The notes below the pieces were generated by a model. That model saw nothing but the letters and a program-made list of their open reading frames with translations. It made no database searches and was not told the origin of the DNA. A program made the translations under genes and the position numbers. Below are positions 41,908 to 49,919 of a DNA stretch of 64,000 nt, piece by piece (position 1 is the first letter of the stretch; each line of letters starts with the position of its first letter). Location of the stretch: NCBI GenBank assembly GCA_902618945.1, contig CACNCK010000001.1, positions 124,001 to 188,000 of the forward strand, given 5' to 3'. The DNA comes from an uncultured SAR86 cluster bacterium (GTDB lineage Bacteria; Pseudomonadota; Gammaproteobacteria; Magnimaribacterales; Magnimaribacteraceae).

Positions 41908-43001
41908 TATCTTTTATTTGGGGTAAGAGTAATCTTTAAATCTTCACCTAAATTTTCCATACCCCCTATTTTGAAGCCTATTGTACTTAGTTTTTGATTC
42001 TTCTGACCTAATTTAGAAAAGGTATTTCTATCTTCCCCCAGTAGTTTTGGTGCTTTATAAAGGATTAATTCATCAATCAATTCTTGAGTCAGAAGTGCAT
42101 CTAGAAGTATAGAACCCGATTCAACCATAAGGGTATTAATAGATTTTTCTTCTGCCAAGTAACTCATCATATTATTTAAATCTGCCAAATCATTTTTTGA
42201 CATAATGCAAATTTCACAATTTTTAGATTTAATCTTTGAATTTTCGGTTGTAAACACAAGTGTCTCGGCTTTTGAAGAAAAAATATTCTCCTTTCCATTT
42301 AAGTAATTATTTCTATCAACCACTACCCGTAATGGTTGTTTTACATCATTGATGTCATATCCCGAGTCTCTGGATGTAAGCGAAGGGTTATCTCTCAAAA
42401 TAGTTCCTGTTCCTGTTAGGATAGCTTCATTAGAAGCCCTAAGTTTATGGACATCTTTCCGAGATATCTCAGAAGTAATCCATTTACTCTCACCAGAATT
42501 TAAAGCTATTCCTCCGTCAAGACCTATTGCCATCTTAGCTGTTACAAATGGTCTATTTTTTTCTAACCTAGAAAAGAATCCTCTATTGAGCTCTCGTGCT
42601 TCATCCCTTAAGAGACCTTCAATAATTTCTAGATCTTTTTCTTTTTTTGCAAACCCATCCTGTGAGATATCTTCAGAGGCAATATAAACTTTCTTAATTC
42701 CATATCTTTTTATAGTTTCAGAACAGGGCGGAGTCCTTCCTGTTGTAGAGCAAGGCTCTAATGTCACAAACATTTCAGAATTCTTTAGAGCTGACTCTGC
42801 ACTTGAGCCTAGGTTCTCAAAAACATTCTGAATAGCATTGACTTCCGCATGTCCTTCTCCAGCTTTTTTATGCCATCCCCTCCCTATAATTTTGTTATCC
42901 AGAGTAATGACACAACCTACCATTGGATTTGGTCTTGTGGTTAAAAGCCCTTTTTTAGCGAGAGATAGAGCTTCGCGCATGTGCTCTGATGGGGACGTCA
43001 T
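41907..43001 (-). CDS. ribD: Bifunctional riboflavin deaminase/reductase
   Basis: A 364-residue RibD. The N-terminal cytidine-deaminase-like domain has zinc motifs AGEGHAEVNAI and LEPCSTTGRTPPCSE; the reductase domain begins RPFVTAKMAIGLDGGIAL, with SKWITSEISRKDVHKLRASNEAILTGTGTILRDNPSLTSR and the NADPH-binding LMVESGSILLDALL. It performs the second and third steps from GTP to riboflavin. It is 2 bp downstream of nrdR and overlaps ribBA by one base. Confidence 0.96.
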   Translation of the reverse strand: MTSPSEHMREALSLAKKGLLTTRPNPMVGCVITLDNKIIGRGWHKKAGEGHAEVNAIQNVFENLGSSAESALKNSEMFVTLEPCSTTGRTPPCSETIKRYGIKKVYIASEDISQDGFAKKEKDLEIIEGLLRDEARELNRGFFSRLEKNRPFVTAKMAIGLDGGIALNSGESKWITSEISRKDVHKLRASNEAILTGTGTILRDNPSLTSRDSGYDINDVKQPLRVVVDRNNYLNGKENIFSSKAETLVFTTENSKIKSKNCEICIMSKNDLADLNNMMSYLAEEKSINTLMVESGSILLDALLTQELIDELILYKAPKLLGEDRNTFSKLGQKNQKLSTIGFKIGGMENLGEDLKITLTPNKR

Positions 43002-43003
43002 AA

Positions 43004-43459
43004 TTAATCGCTAGTTAATTTCTCAACCTCTTCTGAAAATTCGTTGATATCTTCAAATCTTCTGTATACAGAAGCAAACCTTATGAAGGCAACTTCATCT
43101 ATTTTTCTAAGGTTTTGCATTACAACTTCTCCGATTAGTCTCGAGGGTATTTCTCTTTCCCCGGAAGATCGAATATCTTTCTTTATATCTTCGATAAGAG
43201 TTTCTATCTCTTCTTCCCCAACAGGCCTTTTCTCTAAAGATCTATAAAGACCTTCCCTCAATTTGTGCTCATCAAAGGGTTCTCTTGAATTGTTTTTTTG
43301 TTTGATCACTCGTGGCATTAAAAGTTCTGCAGTTTCAAATGTTGTGAATCTTTCATTACATGAAGGACACTCTCGTCTTCTTCTGATTTGCTGACCTTCA
43401 GCTATCAGTCTAGAGTCGATTACTTTTGTATCAGAGAAGCCACAGTAGGGGCAGTGCAT
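43004..43459 (-). CDS. nrdR: Transcriptional repressor NrdR
   Basis: A 151-residue NrdR with the zinc ribbon [17 protein letters not shown]...[17 protein letters not shown] and an ATP-cone domain ([34 protein letters not shown]). It represses ribonucleotide reductase genes in response to dATP/ATP. The ATG lies 40 bp inside the end of glyA, an unusually long overlap. The glyA-nrdR-ribD order is ancestral in gammaproteobacteria. Confidence 0.96.
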   Translation of the reverse strand: MHCPYCGFSDTKVIDSRLIAEGQQIRRRRECPSCNERFTTFETAELLMPRVIKQKNNSREPFDEHKLREGLYRSLEKRPVGEEEIETLIEDIKKDIRSSGEREIPSRLIGEVVMQNLRKIDEVAFIRFASVYRRFEDINEFSEEVEKLTSD

Positions 43460-44718
43460 AATTCATCGGAGTAAACTGGATAACTAGAACAAAGCTCGAT
43501 AACCTTGCCTTTAACATCGTTAATTAAAATTTGGTTATTAATATCTTCCAAAATATCACAAATCCAGTTCGCAACTAATGTCACCTCGGACTCTTTGAAG
43601 CCTCTTGTTGTTGCAGCTGGTGTTCCTATTCTTAGACCACTCGTTACAAATGGTGATTGTGGATCATTGGGAACAGCATTTTTGTTAACTGTTATATTAG
43701 CTTTTCCAAGAGCTGCATCGGCATCTTTTCCAGTCAAACCCTTTTCAACTAGATCAACAAGGAACATATGATTTTCTGTCCCACTAGAGACAATATTTAT
43801 ACCTCTATTCATGAACGTAGTGGCCATTTGTTTTGCATTTGCTTTCACTTGCTTCTGATAATCTTTAAAAGCTGGATCTAGTGCTTCTTTAAAGCATAAT
43901 GCTTTGGCAGCAATTACATGCATCAAAGGTCCCCCCTGTGTACCAGGAAAGATGGCTGAGTTGAGCTTTTTGTGTATTTCTTCATTATCTTTAGCAAGAA
44001 TTAATCCGCCTCTTGGACCTCTTAATGTTTTATGTGTTGTAGTTGTTACTACGTCTGCGTGAGGTATAGGAGAGGGATATTCTTTTGCTGCTACTAAACC
44101 AGAGACATGTGCCATATCAACCAAAAGGTAAGCATTAACTGAATCAGCAATCTCTCTAAATTTTGCCCAATCAACAATTCCAGAATAGGCAGAGAAGCCA
44201 GCTATAATTAGCTTCGGATTGTGTTCTTTAGCAAGATCTTCCACTTCTTGGTAATTAAGTTCGCCAGTTTTTGGATCCAGTCCATATTGAAATGAATTAT
44301 ATGTCTTCCCAGAAAAATTTACTTTTGCGCCGTGAGTAAGGTGTCCACCATGATCTAAGCTCATTCCAAGGATAGTGTCTCCAGCATCGCATAGAGCAAG
44401 AAAGACAGCGGAGTTAGCACTGGCACCAGAATGAGGTTGAACATTTGCATAAGCAGCTCCATAAAGTTCCTTGGCTCTTTCTATTGCAAGGGATTCTGCT
44501 ACATCAACATTTTCGCAGCCACCGTAATATCTTTTTCCAGGATACCCTTCTGCATATTTGTTTGTCAGCACAGACCCTTGGATTTCTAGAATTCCTTTTG
44601 AAGTGTAATTTTCTGATGCAATTAATTCTATGTGCTCTTCTTGACGAACGGATTCTTTAGATATGGATTGCCATAACTCAGGATCAAATTCTTCTAAACC
44701 TTTATCTGTAATAAACAT
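43420..44718 (-). CDS. glyA: Serine hydroxymethyltransferase
   Basis: A 432-residue PLP enzyme interconverting serine and glycine with tetrahydrofolate. Motifs: [49 protein letters not shown], the PLP lysine in [18 protein letters not shown], and [16 protein letters not shown]. coli GlyA ends at about YPVYA; here about 15 further residues ([15 protein letters not shown]) run past the conserved [10 protein letters not shown] end and overlap nrdR by 40 bp, suggesting an ancestral stop codon was lost. A TATAAT promoter lies 30 bp upstream. Confidence 0.96.
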   Translation of the reverse strand: MFITDKGLEEFDPELWQSISKESVRQEEHIELIASENYTSKGILEIQGSVLTNKYAEGYPGKRYYGGCENVDVAESLAIERAKELYGAAYANVQPHSGASANSAVFLALCDAGDTILGMSLDHGGHLTHGAKVNFSGKTYNSFQYGLDPKTGELNYQEVEDLAKEHNPKLIIAGFSAYSGIVDWAKFREIADSVNAYLLVDMAHVSGLVAAKEYPSPIPHADVVTTTTHKTLRGPRGGLILAKDNEEIHKKLNSAIFPGTQGGPLMHVIAAKALCFKEALDPAFKDYQKQVKANAKQMATTFMNRGINIVSSGTENHMFLVDLVEKGLTGKDADAALGKANITVNKNAVPNDPQSPFVTSGLRIGTPAATTRGFKESEVTLVANWICDILEDINNQILINDVKGKVIELCSSYPVYSDELCTAPTVASLIQK

Positions 44719-44748
44719 ATATTGTTAAATAGTTAAGAGCGCAATATG

Positions 44749-44754
44749 ATTATA
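44749..44754 (-). promoter_or_regulatory. Putative -10 element of glyA
   Basis: TATAAT on the minus strand (44754-44749) in the 67 bp spacer upstream of glyA. A start near 44742 would give a leader of about 24 nt, in which no clear Shine-Dalgarno sequence is seen. No glycine riboswitch or other structured leader fits in the available space. Confidence 0.45.
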
Positions 44755-44785
44755 CAGAATATCACTTAACTTCTCTTAATTAAGT

Positions 44786-45439
44786 TCATGCTTTATTGGT
44801 CTTTACGGGTGATTTTCTTCCTTTATTGACTTCAGAACAAATTTTGCAAACCCTTCCATCACAACCCCTGGCGGTACAATACTCTCGTCCATAAAATATA
44901 ATTTGCAAATGAAGTTTATTCCAATCCTCAATGGGAAATCCTTTCTTAAGATCTTTTTCAGTTTGCTTCACATTTTTGCCTCTCGAAAGTCTCCATCTTT
45001 GAGCTAATCTGTGGATATGTGTATCTATAGGAAATGCCGGGTGCTTGAATCCCTGACTCATAACAACAGAAGCAGTTTTATGACCTACGCCAGGTAAAGC
45101 CTCCAAAGCTTCAAAGCTCTCAGGGACTTGTCCTTCGTACTTTTCGCATAAAATTTTACTTAATTCTGCTATTGCTTTAGATTTCTTAGGAGATAACCCA
45201 CAAGGTCTGATTATTTTTCTTATTTCATCTGGATCAACCAAGGACATATCAAATGGGTTATTAGCCAATTTGAAGAGTTCAGGTGTCACTTGGTTAACTC
45301 TTACATCAGTACATTGTGCCGATAATAAAACAGCAATTAAGAGTGTATAGATAGAATCGTGATCTAGGGGAATAGGAGTTTCAGGATAGAGCTTTTGGAG
45401 CTCCTTACTGATATAAATAAATCTTTCTTCTTTCTTCAA
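44786..45439 (-). CDS. nth: Endonuclease III
   Basis: A 217-residue HhH-GPD DNA glycosylase/AP lyase that removes oxidised pyrimidines. LLSAQCTDVRVNQVTPELF, the helix-hairpin-helix LEALPGVGHKTASVVMS (catalytic Lys) and FPIDTHIHRLAQRW (catalytic Asp) are intact. The C-terminal iron-sulfur region has four cysteines (188, 193, 198, 201) spaced 4-4-2 instead of the canonical 6-2-5, so cluster binding may be altered. Start codon is TTG 45439 with an AAGAAG-type ribosome site. Length matches E. coli Nth (211). Confidence 0.92.
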   Translation of the reverse strand: MKKEERFIYISKELQKLYPETPIPLDHDSIYTLLIAVLLSAQCTDVRVNQVTPELFKLANNPFDMSLVDPDEIRKIIRPCGLSPKKSKAIAELSKILCEKYEGQVPESFEALEALPGVGHKTASVVMSQGFKHPAFPIDTHIHRLAQRWRLSRGKNVKQTEKDLKKGFPIEDWNKLHLQIIFYGREYCTARGCDGRVCKICSEVNKGRKSPVKTNKA

Positions 45440-45464
45440 AACTTATTTCTTCTTTAATTTACTT

Positions 45465-45472
45465 AGTATACT
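45465..45472. promoter_or_regulatory. Palindromic bidirectional -10 element between nth and a small ORF
   Basis: AGTATACT (45465-45472) is a perfect palindrome that reads TATACT on both strands. On the plus strand it ends exactly 6 nt before the ATG at 45479 (no Shine-Dalgarno sequence, probably leaderless). On the minus strand it lies 25 nt before the nth TTG, leaving an 18-nt leader with an AAGAAG ribosome site. -35 matches are weak on both sides. Confidence 0.45.
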
Positions 45473-45478
45473 TGTTTA

Positions 45479-45772
45479 ATGTTTGATGGAAGAGTCAAAA
45501 AGATTATAGATTTTTTAAAAGAAAAGTTCACAGAGGAAACTGAATCTACTAGAACTATGCTCAAAATTTACTCTGATTATGTCAAGGGTGAAGCTAGCGA
45601 TGAAGATATAGAAAAAGCTAATAAACAACTAAATGAAATACTTAAAGACTTAAGTTTTGGTCTAATGGCAGTCGTTCCTTTTGCACCTATAACAATTCCT
45701 ATGATTGCTAAATTTGCGAAGAAGCATAATATTGACCTTCTTCCTGAATGGTTCAAGGATTCTTTAAAGTAG
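45479..45772 (+). CDS. Small LETM1-like protein
   Basis: A 97-residue protein, mostly helical. The first 55 residues are charged (FDGRVKKIIDFLKEKFTEETESTRTMLKIYSDYVKGEASDEDIEKANKQLNEILKDL). The second part has one hydrophobic stretch (FGLMAVVPFAPITIPMIAKFAKK) followed by HNIDLLPEWFKDSLK. The last segment resembles the PFxxxxxPxxxKxxPxLLPxxF signature of the LETM1 ribosome-binding-like domain, so I call it LETM1-like with modest confidence. It diverges from nth and converges on the PepSY gene. Function is unknown; membrane association is likely. Confidence 0.6.
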   Translation: MFDGRVKKIIDFLKEKFTEETESTRTMLKIYSDYVKGEASDEDIEKANKQLNEILKDLSFGLMAVVPFAPITIPMIAKFAKKHNIDLLPEWFKDSLK

Positions 45773-45779
45773 AATCTAA

Positions 45780-46316
45780 TTATTTTTTGTTTGTGACAAA
45801 GAAGAGATAAACACCAGATAAAGCACTAATTAAGGCCAGAATAGAAAATAATTTTAAGAAAATATTTCCTATATCATCTCTTTCATTCCAGTCCATGATG
45901 TGGATACCCCACATAAAGTCCCAAATTCTCCATTGATTAGATCTTATTGCGACAATTTCTTCTGTATATGGATCTAAATATACGTTTATTTCTTCTTGGG
46001 CATCGTTAAGTGCTTCAATCTTATAAAGAGGTAATGATCTACCTCTATATTCTGAGCCAGGTTTATCTTCGGTTATTTCTATAACTGAACTAGGCTTTAA
46101 AAAGGTTTTATTTTGGACCAAAGATAGAGCTTTTTGTGGTTCAATCTTTTGGTTCTTTGGCACCTCTTTTACAGCTACAGTTTTTAAGTATTGACTCCCT
46201 CTTACTTCTTCGATTTTATTAAAGGAAAAATAAATACCTGATATGGTCCATAAGAGAAGTTGAACCGAAATAGCCAAGCTCAGATATTTATGAATCTTTC
46301 TGGAGGAACCTTTCAA
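45780..46316 (-). CDS. PepSY-associated membrane protein
   Basis: A 178-residue protein with two membrane segments: KIHKYLSLAISVQLLLWTISGIYFSF near the N-terminus and FLKLFSILALISALSGVYLFF at the C-terminus. A PepSY-like periplasmic region lies between them (EPQKALSLVQNKTFLKPSSVIEI and YLDPYTEEIVAIRSNQWRIWDFMWGIHIMDW). The HxxLSxxxSVxxLLWxxSG and WxFMWGIHxMDW pattern is typical of the PepSY_TM family, members of which accompany iron-uptake and reductase systems. Start is TTG 46316, 8 bp after the upstream monooxygenase stop, so it is the last gene of a minus-strand run. Role unknown. Confidence 0.78.
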   Translation of the reverse strand: MKGSSRKIHKYLSLAISVQLLLWTISGIYFSFNKIEEVRGSQYLKTVAVKEVPKNQKIEPQKALSLVQNKTFLKPSSVIEITEDKPGSEYRGRSLPLYKIEALNDAQEEINVYLDPYTEEIVAIRSNQWRIWDFMWGIHIMDWNERDDIGNIFLKLFSILALISALSGVYLFFVTNKK

Positions 46317-46324
46317 ACTAACTT

Positions 46325-47296
46325 TTATATAGCCTTTTGTAGTTTGGAGGCGACAATTTCTTCAGCCTCAGCCATTATTCTATCTATCAATTCCTTTACT
46401 GTTGGGATATCAGACACCAATCCAGCTACCATGCCACAAGACCAAGCCCCTGCTTCTGGCTCTCCATCCATCATAACTTTTGGATAAACTCCGGCTACTT
46501 CATCGATGATATCTTCAAATTTAAGTTCGTCTCCATAAGCCTTTTCCTTGGCCATCAGGCTTTCTACAGCTGGATTATTTAACACTCTTTCTGTGTTTGT
46601 AAGAGATCTCATTATTAGTCTTGTATCTAACTCACTGGCATTAACAATAGCTTCTTTAACATTCTGATGAACAGGGGCATCTTTAGTAGCTATGAAACGC
46701 GTCCCCATGTTCATACCCTCAGCACCCAAGGCCATAGCAGCTATAAGACTTCTAGCATCAGCCATTCCTCCAGAGGCAACAAAGGGAATATCGAGTTCAT
46801 CAGCTGCCCTTGGCAGTAGTATAAAATTCGGAATATCATCTTCACCAGGATGACCTCCACATTCAAAGCCGTCGACTGATACAGCATCACAGCCTATGTC
46901 TTGAGCTTTAATAGAATGTCTTACTGATGTGCACTTATGAATAACCTTAATACCTGCGTCTTTCATAGCTGGCATATATACGGCCGGATTTCTACCGGCT
47001 GTTTCAACAACCTTCACACTATTATTAATGATAACTTCAATTAGTCCTGGGTAATCCGGAGGTGTCAATGAAGGTAAGAAAGTTAAATTCACTCCAAAAG
47101 GTTTATCTGTGAGTTCTTGGCATTTTTTTATTTCTGCATCAAGTTTGTCAGGTGTACCTTGAGTAAGGCCTGTAATAATTCCAAGGCCACCTGCATTTGA
47201 TACTGCAGCAGCAAGTTCTGCAAATCCTACATAGTGCATTCCACCTTGGATAATAGGATGCTCTATCCCAAAAAGTTCAGTTATTTGTGTTTTCAT
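46325..47296 (-). CDS. Nitronate monooxygenase / 2-nitropropane dioxygenase family (copy 1)
   Basis: A 323-residue TIM-barrel FMN protein. The N-terminus ELFGIEHPIIQGGMHYVGFAELAAAVSNAGGLGIITG is the family signature, followed by PFGVNLTFLP, KVIHKCTSVRHSIKAQDIGCDAVSVDGFECGGHPG (His and substrate loop), and the FMN phosphate site PFVASGGMADARSLIAAMALGAEGMNMGTRFIAT. Family members oxidise alkyl nitronates; some act as enoyl reductases, so the substrate is uncertain. It has a strong GGAGGAG ribosome site. A paralogue is encoded at 49920, flanking the sulfatase region on the other side. Confidence 0.88.
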   Translation of the reverse strand: MKTQITELFGIEHPIIQGGMHYVGFAELAAAVSNAGGLGIITGLTQGTPDKLDAEIKKCQELTDKPFGVNLTFLPSLTPPDYPGLIEVIINNSVKVVETAGRNPAVYMPAMKDAGIKVIHKCTSVRHSIKAQDIGCDAVSVDGFECGGHPGEDDIPNFILLPRAADELDIPFVASGGMADARSLIAAMALGAEGMNMGTRFIATKDAPVHQNVKEAIVNASELDTRLIMRSLTNTERVLNNPAVESLMAKEKAYGDELKFEDIIDEVAGVYPKVMMDGEPEAGAWSCGMVAGLVSDIPTVKELIDRIMAEAEEIVASKLQKAI

Positions 47297-47340
47297 TTCT
47301 CCTCCATAAATTTAGAAACTTAGTATATAGATTGATTCAT

Positions 47341-47739
47341 TTAATGTGTCATTTGTTTCCAGAGATATCGCAAGGCGATTAATGCTGGGATGTAATATCC
47401 ACAAAGGAAAATAATGATGAATGCGACATCACTCACTGGATCTCTAAAAAACCAAAAGGCTGGTCCATCAATTAAGTCGGTAAAAAACCTGATAAAAATG
47501 AGTATGAATAGCATAGGAGCACTTTTTAGAAAGTAAGCAATAATAAATGCAAAACCCACGGCAAGGTTTCTCGCGGTATAAATCCAATCACCCAAAATAG
47601 TTGATGATGCATTAATGTCTCCTAAAAATGATGGATCAGTTAATGCCCAATATGGCCCCAAAAACATCGGCCATACTTCCATGAAAAGAATTATAGTTAA
47701 CCACCAAGGTATAGGAGTTTTTTCGGATAGTTGATTCAT
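47341..47739 (-). CDS. Four-helix membrane protein of unknown function
   Basis: A 132-residue integral membrane protein with about four hydrophobic segments (PWWLTIILFMEVWPMFLGPYW, LAVGFAFIIAYFL, MLFILIFIRFFTDLIDG, VAFIIIFLCGYYIPALIALRYLW). It has no cysteines apart from one in the last helix, and I recognise no family. It lies between nitronate monooxygenase copy 1 and the sulfatase, in the same orientation. A second small membrane protein sits on the other side of the sulfatase, so both may support the same catabolic system. Confidence 0.7.
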   Translation of the reverse strand: MNQLSEKTPIPWWLTIILFMEVWPMFLGPYWALTDPSFLGDINASSTILGDWIYTARNLAVGFAFIIAYFLKSAPMLFILIFIRFFTDLIDGPAFWFFRDPVSDVAFIIIFLCGYYIPALIALRYLWKQMTH

Positions 47740-47784
47740 TCGTATAAAAAAATTCTTACAAATATAATTTAAGTTATTTTTTGA

Positions 47785-49434
47785 TCAATTTGACCAATAA
47801 ATGTATTCATCACCTTCTTCATAAATTTGACCATCATACTTGTCGATTAAAATAGGTGCCTCAAAAGCTGAAGGGAACAGAGGATCTTTTTGTTCAGAGT
47901 TGAATTCACTTAAAAGTTCTTCAATCATACGAGCCTCTTCGGGGTGTTTTTCAATAAGATTTGTTTCTTCTAATGGATCTATAGACGTATCAAACAACCA
48001 ACGAAAATTTTCTTTTTTACTGATTATGTATTTCCATTTGCCATGTAAGACAGATTGATGATTTCCTGACCGCCAGAAAAGTGTTTCGTGAGGTTCATTA
48101 GAATTTTCATTTTTTATAAATGGCATTAAGTTCACACCATCTATCTTACTTTCCTTTGATAGTTCGGCTTTTGCTGCTGCAGCAATTGTTGGAAAGATAT
48201 CAAAGTGATGCACTGCACTATCAGATATTTGATTGGGATCTATCTCATCAGGCCAACTAGCAATAAAAGGCACTCTTATGCCGCCCTCAAAAAAACTAAT
48301 CTTCCAACCTCTGTATGGTTTATTTACATCTTCTAGCTCAATGTAGTTAGCTCCTCCGTTATCACTTGTAAATATGATCAAAGTTTTTCCATAAATATCT
48401 AGTTCTTTTAATTTTTGGATAATCAATCCAACACTTCTGTCCAGGGCAGCTATCATTCCTGAATAAACTTTTAAATTATGCCCTGACATATGGTTCATCT
48501 TTTCGACATCACTTCTTAAGGCTTGGAGAGGATTATGGATCGCCCAATGACTTAGATACAGGAAAAAAGGTCTATTTTTGTTTTTATCAATGACTTTTAG
48601 AGCTTCTTGTGTGTAATAGTCTGTTACATATCCTTCTGGTTTAAAAAGATCTCCCCCATTGAATTTTGCTGCATACTGACCTGAGCTCCAAACCATTTTA
48701 TCTATAGAAGTATCGAATTTCGCATTTACGACTTCAGGATGATCTTGTGGTAAATAATAGCCACCCTGTAATGACAAAGAATCATGAAATCCTTGGCTTT
48801 GAGGATCCATTCCATATGCATGACCTAGATGCCATTTTCCAATATGGGCTGTGTAATATCCTGAATTTTTCAAAATCTCAGCAATTGTTATCTGCTCACT
48901 TGGCATACCCTGCTCTAAAAAAGGTGGCAGGTTTAAAGCTATTTCTCTATCAATTCTTACTCGCAAGGCCGAATCATCTTCTTGTACAAGCCAATTTAGT
49001 AATGTTCTTCCAGCATCAGGAACAGGTGTAAACTCAAAACCAAATCTTGTTGGATATTTTCCAGTCATGATAGAAGCTCTTGATGGAGAACATGTTGCAT
49101 TAGCAGCATAGCCTCTGGAAAACCATATTCCACTCTCGGCTAGTGAATCTATATGGGGAGTCTGAAGAGTTCCATCAGCTGCTCCACCATTATGAAGCGA
49201 AATATCGTTATATCCCATATCATCAGCCAAAATTAAAATAATGTTTGGCCTTGTGTCATCGATATTAAGATTTTGGGAGGGACCCTCTGCCCAACTAGTT
49301 GGTATATTTTCTTGCACTGGATTAATCAAGTTCATTACTTTTGGCATCATCCAAACTATTACGTTTACCTTATATTCCCAAAGAAGGAGTCCTGAAACTA
49401 ATATTATTAATAATGCATAGAAAAGCTTTCTCAT
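47785..49434 (-). CDS. Membrane-anchored sulfatase (arylsulfatase family)
   Basis: A 549-residue type I sulfatase. An N-terminal membrane anchor (LFYALLIILVSGLLLWEY) is followed by RPNIILILADDMGYNDISLH (metal-binding Asp pair), the modification motif CSPSRASIMTGKYPTRFG with Cys115 as formylglycine precursor, HIGKWHLGHAYGMDPQSQGF, and the second metal site TLIIFTSDNGGANY. The active form needs conversion of Cys115 to formylglycine, so a sulfatase-maturing enzyme should exist elsewhere. It probably removes sulfate from an organic or polysaccharide sulfate ester in the periplasm; substrate is not deducible. Confidence 0.92.
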   Translation of the reverse strand: MRKLFYALLIILVSGLLLWEYKVNVIVWMMPKVMNLINPVQENIPTSWAEGPSQNLNIDDTRPNIILILADDMGYNDISLHNGGAADGTLQTPHIDSLAESGIWFSRGYAANATCSPSRASIMTGKYPTRFGFEFTPVPDAGRTLLNWLVQEDDSALRVRIDREIALNLPPFLEQGMPSEQITIAEILKNSGYYTAHIGKWHLGHAYGMDPQSQGFHDSLSLQGGYYLPQDHPEVVNAKFDTSIDKMVWSSGQYAAKFNGGDLFKPEGYVTDYYTQEALKVIDKNKNRPFFLYLSHWAIHNPLQALRSDVEKMNHMSGHNLKVYSGMIAALDRSVGLIIQKLKELDIYGKTLIIFTSDNGGANYIELEDVNKPYRGWKISFFEGGIRVPFIASWPDEIDPNQISDSAVHHFDIFPTIAAAAKAELSKESKIDGVNLMPFIKNENSNEPHETLFWRSGNHQSVLHGKWKYIISKKENFRWLFDTSIDPLEETNLIEKHPEEARMIEELLSEFNSEQKDPLFPSAFEAPILIDKYDGQIYEEGDEYIYWSN

Positions 49435-49443
49435 GATTCAGTT

Positions 49444-49917
49444 CTACTTAACCTTTTCTCTAGTTGATAGTATTAAAAATATTATTAGGAGAAAAACTAC
49501 ATACGGAGCCCCTGCAGCTCCGGGTGTCATGCCAGATGTATAGATACCACCATCTACAACAGATTTCTCCATAAAAGGATATACAAAAAGTCTAACTGAC
49601 CATTCAGTCAACCAAAATATAAACATCAAAGGAATTAATGATTTATATCTTAAAATTACTACCCAAGACATCCCGCAGAAAATTAATTGAGACAAGCCCC
49701 ACAAAGAGAAAAACATGTAAATTAGCGGCATTGGATCCGGATCACCTGATAAAACGATAAAGTTTGCAATATCGTGCATTCCATATTGCTCAAAAAACAT
49801 ATGAATGACTGATCTCCAAGTCATGAGACACACAAATGCAATAAAGAACCACAGAGCAAGTCTACTTCCTCGATATGTATTGTCTGCAGTAGAGGGCAGC
49901 AGATTTAGGTTGAACAT
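49444..49917 (-). CDS. Four-helix membrane protein of unknown function
   Basis: A 157-residue protein from ATG 49917, directly after the monooxygenase stop; the longer TTG form (49950) overlaps that gene and adds only unconserved residues. Four hydrophobic segments are visible (LALWFFIAFVCLMTW, LIYMFFSLWGLSQLIFCGMSWVVIL, LIPLMFIFWLTEWSVRLFVYPF, PYVVFLLIIFLIL). A Gly/Pro/Ala loop (TSGMTPGAAGAP) precedes the last helix. No known family is recognised. It sits 9 bp upstream of the sulfatase gene and is likely co-transcribed with it. Confidence 0.7.
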   Translation of the reverse strand: MFNLNLLPSTADNTYRGSRLALWFFIAFVCLMTWRSVIHMFFEQYGMHDIANFIVLSGDPDPMPLIYMFFSLWGLSQLIFCGMSWVVILRYKSLIPLMFIFWLTEWSVRLFVYPFMEKSVVDGGIYTSGMTPGAAGAPYVVFLLIIFLILSTREKVK

Positions 49918-49919
49918 GT

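Noticed and set aside
43002..43003. FMN riboswitch upstream of the rib genes
   Set aside because: ribD follows nrdR by 2 bp, and neither ribB nor ribA has an RFN-element-like leader.
44719..44785. Glycine riboswitch before glyA
   Set aside because: Only 67 bp are available and no tandem aptamer structure is seen.
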